From an uncultured Allosphingosinicella sp. (GTDB lineage Bacteria; Pseudomonadota; Alphaproteobacteria; Sphingomonadales; Sphingomonadaceae): DNA of 64,000 nt. Below the pieces are notes generated by a model. The model ran no database searches. It saw only the letters and a program-made list of their open reading frames with translations, and was not told the DNA's origin. The translations under genes and the position numbers were made by a program. Position 1 is the stretch's first letter. Every line of letters starts with the position of its first letter. The stretch lies in assembly GCA_934539295.1 (NCBI GenBank), contig CAKTCN010000012.1:16473-80472 (forward strand). Direction: 5' to 3'. Positions 57,994 through 64,000 of the stretch are shown piece after piece.

Positions 57994-59319
57994 ATGCCGC
58001 CCGCACCTTCCCCCCTAACGCCATTCCCTTGGTTCGATGTCGTCATCATCCTTGCGCTGGTGGCGTTGAACGGCGTTTTCGCCATGTCGGAACTCGCCAT
58101 CGTGTCGGCACGCGAGGCGCGGTTGAAGGGCATGGCCAAGAACGGCAACAAGGGCGCGCGCATCGCGCTGGACCTGGCTGCCGACCCGGGCAAGTTCCTT
58201 TCCACCGTGCAGATCGGCATCACGCTGATCGGCATCCTGGCCGGCGCCTATTCGGGCGCGAGTCTCGGCGGGCCGGTCGCCGAACGGCTGGGGATCTTCG
58301 GCCTGGAGGGCGAGGCGGCCGAGAATGTCGGCTTTGCCATCGTTATCGTCCTCACCACCTATGCCTCGCTGATCATCGGCGAACTGGTGCCCAAGCAGTT
58401 CGCGCTGCGCTCTCCCGAACCGATCGCCGCCATCGTCGCGCGCCCCATGCTGATCCTGTCCAAGGTGACGGCGCCGTTCGTCTGGCTGCTCGACAAGACC
58501 AGCGCGCTCATCTTCCGGCTGATCGGCCTGCGTCGGGAATCCGAGAACAAGGTGACGGCAGAGGAACTGCACCTGGTCGTGGCCGAGGCGCAGCAGGCAG
58601 GCGTCATCGAAGAAAGCGAACGCGCGATCATCTCCGGTGTGGTGCGCCTTGCCGACCGGCCGACGCGCGAAGTCATGACGCCGCGCACCAATGTCGACTG
58701 GATCGACATCGATGCCACGCCCGACGAGATCCGCGAGGCGCTGCTGGAAACCTCGCACAGCCGCCTGCCGGTCGCCGAAGGGTCGGTCGACAGGCTGGTC
58801 GGCGTTGTGCAGCTGCGCGACATCGTCGCCTCCCAGATCGAGGGCAAGACGCTGTCGTTGCGCGAACTGGTGCGCGAGGCTCCTATCATTCCCGACCAGA
58901 TGGATGCGATGGACGCCCTTGCCGTGCTGCGATCGGCCGAGGTGCCGATGGCGTTCGTGCATGACGAATATGGTCATTTCGACGGCCTGCTGACGCCGAA
59001 CGACCTGCTGGCGGCGCTCGCCGGCGTGTTCGCATCCGATCAGGACGAGGACACAGATCCGCCGTTGGTGGAGCGCGACGACGGCAGTTGGCTGATTTCC
59101 GGCTCGCTGAGCGCGGATGCCCTGTTCGACCGCATCGGCCTCACCCTGCCCGAGGATCGCGACTATGCGACGGTGGCGGGCTTCGCCCTGTCGGTGCTCA
59201 AGCGGCTTCCGGAAACGGGAGAGACCTTCAACTTCGGCGGCTGGCGCTTCGAAGTCATCGACATGGACGGCCGCAAGATCGACAAGCTGCTCGCCGTGCA
59301 GGCCATCAAGGGCGAGTAA
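57994..59319 (+). CDS. Hemolysin C/CorC-type CNNM transport protein
   Basis: 441 aa. N-terminal DUF21 (CNNM) transmembrane domain with ALVALNGVFAMSELAIVSAREARL and a long helix set to about residue 190, a pair of CBS domains (VMTPRTNVDWIDID, VRLPV-like segments, HDEYGHFDGLLTPNDLLAAL), and a C-terminal CorC_HlyC domain (ATVAGFALSVLKRLPETGE). Linked to Mg2+/Co2+ efflux in homologues. Confidence 0.93.
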   Translation: MPPAPSPLTPFPWFDVVIILALVALNGVFAMSELAIVSAREARLKGMAKNGNKGARIALDLAADPGKFLSTVQIGITLIGILAGAYSGASLGGPVAERLGIFGLEGEAAENVGFAIVIVLTTYASLIIGELVPKQFALRSPEPIAAIVARPMLILSKVTAPFVWLLDKTSALIFRLIGLRRESENKVTAEELHLVVAEAQQAGVIEESERAIISGVVRLADRPTREVMTPRTNVDWIDIDATPDEIREALLETSHSRLPVAEGSVDRLVGVVQLRDIVASQIEGKTLSLRELVREAPIIPDQMDAMDALAVLRSAEVPMAFVHDEYGHFDGLLTPNDLLAALAGVFASDQDEDTDPPLVERDDGSWLISGSLSADALFDRIGLTLPEDRDYATVAGFALSVLKRLPETGETFNFGGWRFEVIDMDGRKIDKLLAVQAIKGE

Positions 59320-59331
59320 GATTCCGCGGGA

Positions 59332-61182
59332 TCAGCGCTCCCGTGCTTTCTTCGCATAATAATCCGCCAGCACGTCGAACGCCTGCTTGCGCACGCCCGT
59401 CTCCGACACCAGCCCCTTGCGATTCCAGCCGTTCTGGAACACCGGATGCTCGCGCCTGGGCGACTGGAAATCCTTGAGGATCCAGGGCGACATGCCGCGC
59501 AACGTCGGGATTCTGTCGGCCATGGCCAGCGTGTTCCGGTAATAAGCGGCCTGATATTCCTCGGTGAACTTCTTCATCCCGTCATCACGATAGCCGGCAA
59601 GCGCGTCGGCACCGAATTCGGACAGGATCAGCGGGCGATCGGCCGGCACGCTCCACTTCAGTCCCGGCAATGCTTCCAGCGGGTCGTCGCCATACCAGCC
59701 GGCATAGGTGTTCACCGCCAGCACATCGAGCTTGTCGGCCAGCGGATCGTTGATCGCCGTCACGTCCTCCGCGCCGACCTTCTTGCGCTCGACCAGCAGG
59801 GCCGCGCTGATCAGGCGGGTGGGGTCGACCGCCCGGGCATTGTCGGCCAGCGCGCTGTGGAATGCGGTGCGCGGCGCCGACACCGGTGTCTCGTTGCCGA
59901 TGCTCCACAGCACCACCGACGCGCGATTGCGGTCGCGCAAAATCGCCTCGATCTGCATCGCCAGCGCCTTGCGCAGCACGTCCGGATTTTCCCAATCGAC
60001 CGTCCAGTAGACGGGAATCTCGCTCCACACGAGCAGCCCCATCTCGTCCGCGAGCCGGACCGTGGTCTCCGAATGGGTGTAATGGGACAGGCGCACATAA
60101 TTTCCGCCGAGCCCCTGCTTGATCTCGGTCAGCAGCGCGCGCGACGCCTGTTCGGTCATGTTGCGGGCGGGATTGGACCCGAACTCTTCCTCGTGCAGCG
60201 AAATGCCGCGCAGGAAGATCGGCTTGCCGTTGAGCAGGATCTCGTTGCCCCTGACCGCAATTGTGCGGAAGCCCATCCGGTCGCGCACCACGTCGCCCGC
60301 GGCCGAAAAACGAACGTCGTAGAGCGTCGGTGCCTCGGGCGACCACAGGTTCAGCCCGCGCGGACGAGCAATGTCGAACACGGCGCGCCCATTCGCATCG
60401 GCGGTCGCGGAATAGGTGCCGAGGGTTCCAATCGCGACGCTGACCCGTTGGCCGGCAGCCTGCGGCCCGTTCAGCCGCACCTCGCCCGTGATCCTGCCGT
60501 TGGTTCCGAGCGACAGCACAGCATCGTAGATGAAGGTGCCGGGCGTGTAGACCAGGGTGACGGGCCGAGTGATGCCGCCATACAGGTCCCAGTCGGTGAT
60601 CGGCGTTGGGATAGTCTGCGCATCGTGGGCCGAATCGACGCCCACGGTCAGCCGGTTCTCGCCGGACCGCAGCGCATCGGTCACCTCCATCACGAACGGG
60701 GTGAAACCGCCTTCGTGCCGCCCGATCTCCTTCCCGTTCAGATACACATAGGCTCGGTAATTGACGGCCTCGAACCGCAGGAATGCCCGGCCGCCGTCCA
60801 GCGGCTTCGGCGTGAACTTGCGCTGGAACCAGATCAGCCCGTCATAATAACGCAGTTCCGGCGCCGCCGCGTTCCACGCGCTCGGGATGGTCATCAACGG
60901 CCCGCGGTCGAGATCGAACTCGAAGAACCCCGTCCCGCCCTTCGCCTCTTCCGCCGCCACGTCGATGTCGCGGTAACGCTGCATGCGCGACTTCGCGACC
61001 CAGCCGTTGATGTCGGTCAGTCCCGTCCGGTACAGGTCCTTGCCATAGGTCCACTGACCCGAAAGCGGCTGCACTTCCCGGCTTGCCGCGCCGGTGAGCA
61101 GATATTGCGGGCGCAAGTCCTGCGCATGCGCACTTCCTGCACAGGCAAGCAGGAACAGGCAGATGAGGCGCAGCAGGGTCAT
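59332..61182 (-). CDS. Exported glycoside hydrolase family 2 (beta-galactosidase/glucuronidase-like)
   Basis: 616 aa from ATG at 61182 (GAGG six nt upstream). Signal peptide LLRLICLFLLACAGSAHAQ. GH2 order: sugar-binding jelly roll, immunoglobulin-like middle, and TIM barrel. SIGNET with acid/base Glu and ILSEFGADAL with the nucleophile Glu are both present. Divergent from a GH35 enzyme, so the two may digest the same plant-type polysaccharide. Confidence 0.88.
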   Translation of the reverse strand: MTLLRLICLFLLACAGSAHAQDLRPQYLLTGAASREVQPLSGQWTYGKDLYRTGLTDINGWVAKSRMQRYRDIDVAAEEAKGGTGFFEFDLDRGPLMTIPSAWNAAAPELRYYDGLIWFQRKFTPKPLDGGRAFLRFEAVNYRAYVYLNGKEIGRHEGGFTPFVMEVTDALRSGENRLTVGVDSAHDAQTIPTPITDWDLYGGITRPVTLVYTPGTFIYDAVLSLGTNGRITGEVRLNGPQAAGQRVSVAIGTLGTYSATADANGRAVFDIARPRGLNLWSPEAPTLYDVRFSAAGDVVRDRMGFRTIAVRGNEILLNGKPIFLRGISLHEEEFGSNPARNMTEQASRALLTEIKQGLGGNYVRLSHYTHSETTVRLADEMGLLVWSEIPVYWTVDWENPDVLRKALAMQIEAILRDRNRASVVLWSIGNETPVSAPRTAFHSALADNARAVDPTRLISAALLVERKKVGAEDVTAINDPLADKLDVLAVNTYAGWYGDDPLEALPGLKWSVPADRPLILSEFGADALAGYRDDGMKKFTEEYQAAYYRNTLAMADRIPTLRGMSPWILKDFQSPRREHPVFQNGWNRKGLVSETGVRKQAFDVLADYYAKKARER

Positions 61183-61327
61183 CGACATCCTCGAAAGCAT
61201 TCGTAATTGGTAAGGCCAGTGACTATCATCGGCTGCGGCCGGGCACAACATGGGCACCTGCAATCCGGTTGACCGGGACAAGCATTTCGGTTTCCAACTG
61301 CGCTCCCCGGCATCAGCAGGTAGAACG
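61183..61327. promoter_or_regulatory. Divergent promoter region of the GH2 and GH35 genes
   Basis: 145 bp between two divergent exported glycosidase genes; a shared control region is likely. No operator palindrome stands out by eye. Confidence 0.4.
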
Positions 61328-63802
61328 ATGACACCGACACGCAGCATCCGCCCGACCGATTGCCGCAGGGCGGCACTGTTCGCCGCAGCTGCCGCGATGC
61401 TGCTGACCACCCCCGGCCCTGCCAGTGCGCAGTTGCTGCGCATCGATGCCAGTGCCCCCGCCCCGCCGCCCGTCACAGGCTACCTGAAGATGGGCACCGG
61501 CACCGGGCCCGACGGCACCATCGCCATCAACAACCGATATCTTACCCGAGACGGCAAGCCCTGGATCCCGGTCATGGGCGAGTTCCACCTCACCCGCTTC
61601 CCGGCGCGCTACTGGGAAGAAGAGCTGCTGAAGATGAAGGCGTCGGGCATCGACACGGTCGCCACCTACATCATCTGGAACCAGCATGAGATCATCCCCG
61701 GGCAGCTCGACTGGAGCGGCGACCGTGACCTGCGCCGCTTTGCGAAGCTGTGCGCCAAGCACGGGCTACTCCTCTACGTGCGGCCCGGCCCGTGGGTTCA
61801 TGCCGAGACGCGCCTGGGCGGCCTGCCCGACTGGGTCGTGGCCCGTACCCGGCGCCGCAGCAACGATCCGGCCTATCTGGCGGAGGTCGAGCGTTTCTGG
61901 ATGGGCATCGCCGCCCAGCTCCGCGGCATGCTGTGGAAAGATGGCGGGCCCGTCGTCGGCGTCCAGATCGAGAATGAATACAACCTCACCGGCGAGGATC
62001 AGGGCGAGGCGCATATCGCTGCGCTTAAGCAGCTGGCCGTGAAACTCGGCCTCGACGTGCCGCTCTACACCGTCACCGGCTGGGACAATGCCGTCTTTCC
62101 GCGCGGCGAGGTTGCGGCCGTGGTCGGCGGCTATGTGGACGAGCCCTGGGCCGCGTCGAAGACCGAGATGCCGCCGCGGGAGAATTATGTATTCCGTTTC
62201 GGCAGCCGCGTGTCCGGCGGGCTCGGGGCGCAGACGGAGGGCGATGCCCGGCGCATCCCCGATGCCGACAAGGATCGTGACCTCGCCCCTTTCCTCGGCG
62301 CCGAATATGGCCCGGGGCTGCCCGTCATGTACCGCCGCCGTCCGGTCGTCGCTCCGGACGACGTCGCCGCGACGATCGTGACGCAGATCGGCTCAGGCCT
62401 CAACCTGCTCGGCTATTACATGTACCATGGCGGTGCGAACCCGACCGCCTTCGGACGCGGGCTGGAGGAGACCACGGGCACGGGCAGCCACAATGACGTG
62501 CCGGTCATCGGCTACGACTTCCAGGCGCCTTTGGGCCAATATGGCGAGGTGAACCCGGTTCAGGATTATTTGCGCCCGCTCCACTATTTTCTCGAAAGCC
62601 ATGGCGAGCGGCTCGCCCGCATGACGCTGCGTCGCCCCGACCAGGTGCCGTCCGCCCCCAACGATCTCCAGACGCCGCGCATCGCCGTGCGGAGCGACGG
62701 AAGGTCAGGCTATGTGTTCATGAACAACCATGTCCGCCAGCATGCGATGGCCGATCACCCGAAAGTTCAGTTCGAGGTGGCGACCACCGGCGGCACGCTG
62801 CGCTTTCCCAGCAAGCCGGTGGCAGTACGGAGCGGCAGCTACTTCCTCTTTCCCTACAATCTCGACCTCGGCGGTGCCATGCTCGCCTGGGCGAGTGCGC
62901 AGCCCGTCACCACGCTGAACGACGCCGGCGGTCCGCTGCACGTCTTCGCCGCGGTCGAAGGCATTCCCGCCGAGTTCGCCTTCGATCCCGCAACTGTGGC
63001 GAGCGTCGGCGGCAGGACGCGGCGGCATGACGGGCGGATCATCGCCGACCTGTCCCCTTCCAACACCCGTGTCACCACCGTCCGCGATCGGGCGGGGAAG
63101 ACGCACCGCCTGCTGCTGCTGTCCGCGGCCGATGCACGCCGGCTCTGGGTCGGCGACATGCTCGGCGCACGCCGGCTGGTGCTCACCGATGCGAACCTGT
63201 CGGTGGATGCTGGCGCAATGGTGCTGCGCCAGCGTGGCAGCGCCGCCTTTTCCATGAACGTCTGGCCTGCGCTCCCCGAAGCATCCGGTCTGAAGGCGGA
63301 TCGATCCGGCGGCTTCCTGCCGCGCTACCGCATGACGGTCCCTGCCCGCGCAAGCGCACAACCGCAGGTGCAACAGCTTCGCGCGCCCGGCAAGGCGCCT
63401 GCCCTGCGCCTCACCGGCCCCCGCAATTCGGCGGTGCAGCCCGCGCCCGAGGCGTTCGCGGCAGCGGGCGCGTGGCAGGTGACGATCCCGCCGTCGGTAC
63501 TGGACGGCGTCGACGATGCCTGGCTCACCATCGACTATCGTGGCGACATCGCGCGCCTGTTCGCAGGCAACGACATGCTCGACGACGCATTCTGGGATGG
63601 GCGCAAGTGGAATATCGGCCTCAAGCGCTTCCGCGAACGGCTGGCCGAGCCATGGCAGCTGACCATCCTGCCGCTGCGCGGCGACGCGCCGATCTACCTC
63701 GACGCCGCGGTGCGTCCGGACATCCCCGCCGACGGGCAGATCGCAGACCTGCGTTCGGTGACGATCGAGCCCGAATATAAGTGGGTGATACCGAACCCTT
63801 GA
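61328..63802 (+). CDS. Exported glycoside hydrolase family 35 beta-galactosidase
   Basis: 824 aa from ATG at 61328. Signal peptide with AALFAAAAAMLLTTPGPASAQ. GH35 TIM barrel: GEFHLTRFPARYWEEELLKMKASG, acid/base in VGVQIENEYN, nucleophile in FLGAEYGPGLPV, then several beta domains. It releases terminal beta-galactose, as in xylan, arabinogalactan or lactosides. The stop codon lies at a probable rearrangement point where a helix-turn-helix gene is cut. Confidence 0.93.
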   Translation: MTPTRSIRPTDCRRAALFAAAAAMLLTTPGPASAQLLRIDASAPAPPPVTGYLKMGTGTGPDGTIAINNRYLTRDGKPWIPVMGEFHLTRFPARYWEEELLKMKASGIDTVATYIIWNQHEIIPGQLDWSGDRDLRRFAKLCAKHGLLLYVRPGPWVHAETRLGGLPDWVVARTRRRSNDPAYLAEVERFWMGIAAQLRGMLWKDGGPVVGVQIENEYNLTGEDQGEAHIAALKQLAVKLGLDVPLYTVTGWDNAVFPRGEVAAVVGGYVDEPWAASKTEMPPRENYVFRFGSRVSGGLGAQTEGDARRIPDADKDRDLAPFLGAEYGPGLPVMYRRRPVVAPDDVAATIVTQIGSGLNLLGYYMYHGGANPTAFGRGLEETTGTGSHNDVPVIGYDFQAPLGQYGEVNPVQDYLRPLHYFLESHGERLARMTLRRPDQVPSAPNDLQTPRIAVRSDGRSGYVFMNNHVRQHAMADHPKVQFEVATTGGTLRFPSKPVAVRSGSYFLFPYNLDLGGAMLAWASAQPVTTLNDAGGPLHVFAAVEGIPAEFAFDPATVASVGGRTRRHDGRIIADLSPSNTRVTTVRDRAGKTHRLLLLSAADARRLWVGDMLGARRLVLTDANLSVDAGAMVLRQRGSAAFSMNVWPALPEASGLKADRSGGFLPRYRMTVPARASAQPQVQQLRAPGKAPALRLTGPRNSAVQPAPEAFAAAGAWQVTIPPSVLDGVDDAWLTIDYRGDIARLFAGNDMLDDAFWDGRKWNIGLKRFRERLAEPWQLTILPLRGDAPIYLDAAVRPDIPADGQIADLRSVTIEPEYKWVIPNP

Positions 63803-63869
63803 TCCCAAGGAGGGCGCAGGCCTCGGCGGCCGTGAGCATCGCTTTGTCCTTGTGGTTCCTTCCCGCCAT
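63800..63869 (-). pseudogene. Truncated gene start with a helix-turn-helix (citrate synthase family N-terminus suspected)
   Basis: A good ribosome site AGGAG precedes ATG at 63869. The first 24 residues end LTAAEACALLGIK, which resembles the helix-turn-helix start seen in some citrate synthase-family proteins and excisionases. After this the frame runs into the antisense of the GH35 3' end, so the rest is missing. The gene was probably cut by recombination near 63800. Confidence 0.4.
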
Positions 63870-63890
63870 AAGTCGTCTCCTGAGCCTGGC

Positions 63891-64000
63891 TCATTCCGCT
63901 TTGCGCGGCGGCTGCTCGTGCTCGAGGACACGAACAATGGGATAATACGCCCCGACCCGAAGATCCTGATCCAGAAATTGCCAGCGCGCAAGGCCATCAT
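63891..64000 (-). CDS. C-terminal part of an unidentified gene (runs off the window)
   Basis: 35 codons are visible, ending at TGA 63891-63893 and containing LARWQFLDQDLRVG and YYPIVRVLE. High third-position GC and a stop 22 nt before the next ATG suggest a real gene in an operon with the truncated one. I do not recognise the family. Confidence 0.5.
   Translation of the reverse strand, partial: DGLARWQFLDQDLRVGAYYPIVRVLEHEQPPRKAE

Noticed and set aside
62705..64000. 431-aa leftward frame over the GH35 3' end
   Set aside because: Antisense to a GH35 enzyme with intact catalytic motifs. Only the short part beyond 63800 has plausible leftward coding, and that in other frames.
1..64000. CRISPR array
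   Set aside because: No regularly spaced direct repeats with unique spacers were seen on reading the window; the short repeats found are palindromic or paired only.

Overview
The window comes from a high-GC alphaproteobacterium, most likely a Sphingomonas-type member of the Sphingomonadaceae. The support is a Ti/RSF1010-type TraA relaxase with ArdC, MucR and AlpA neighbours, FnrL-like regulation, cobS/cobT next to rpmB, and palindromic TTCGTTTCGAGCGAAG-type repeats. It has two parts. Positions 1 to about 37000 are an integrated mobile element loaded with anti-phage genes. From about 37100 to 63800 lies ordinary chromosome. The border is a tRNA-Leu(CAG) gene (36998-37084, minus) with a P4-type tyrosine integrase (35614-36834) beside its 3' end. 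The other end of the element is outside the window.

Mobile element, left to right. (1) 63-10021 is a divergent restriction-modification-like system. Leftward it carries a PD-(D/E)XK-like gene, a C5-cytosine methyltransferase and a Vsr mismatch nuclease. Rightward it carries a MORC/MutL-like GHKL ATPase, a Z1 superfamily II helicase, a DUF4420-type nuclease and a second GHKL ATPase with a possible C-terminal HEPN module. (2) 10602-13000 holds a secreted trypsin-like protease and a lipoprotein. (3) 13540-20783 is a mobilisation module: TraA relaxase, a predicted oriT, two TraC/TraD-like genes, a MucR regulator, an MNT-HEPN protein, a sigma-region-4 protein, an ArdC antirestriction protease and an AlpA regulator. 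No type IV secretion genes are present, so the visible part looks mobilisable rather than self-transmissible. (4) 20835-23224 holds a DNA-binding-like coiled-coil protein and a small-protein/nucleotidyltransferase pair. (5) 23231-34085 is a second defence locus. A WYL regulator is divergent from a co-directional run of eight genes: RecB-like nuclease/RNase H/SF1 helicase, an 86-aa protein, DUF1883-TIR, two 65-aa paralogues, a DUF4268-like protein, McrB with an EVE-like insert, and McrC. (6) 34170-35557 is a two-gene cassette with a PD-(D/E)XK nuclease next to the integrase.

Chromosome: NDUFA9-like reductase, uppP, exonuclease III, TonB, a hydrolase, an ErpA-type protein, purS-purQ, an Fnr-type oxygen regulator with a matching box nearby, a queuosine-precursor transporter, a long glutathione-transferase/VOC/DUF1428 detoxification cluster divergent from an HxlR regulator, cobS-cobT, envelope proteins, rpmB, tadA, an OmpA-type lipoprotein, a CNNM/CorC-type transporter, and a divergent GH2/GH35 glycosidase pair. 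At the right edge a truncated helix-turn-helix gene and the 3' end of another gene suggest a rearrangement point near 63800.

The two most interesting loci are the MORC/Z1 system and the WYL-controlled nuclease-helicase/TIR/McrBC operon. One element carrying both a C5-cytosine methyltransferase and a McrBC-type enzyme raises a question of self-compatibility.
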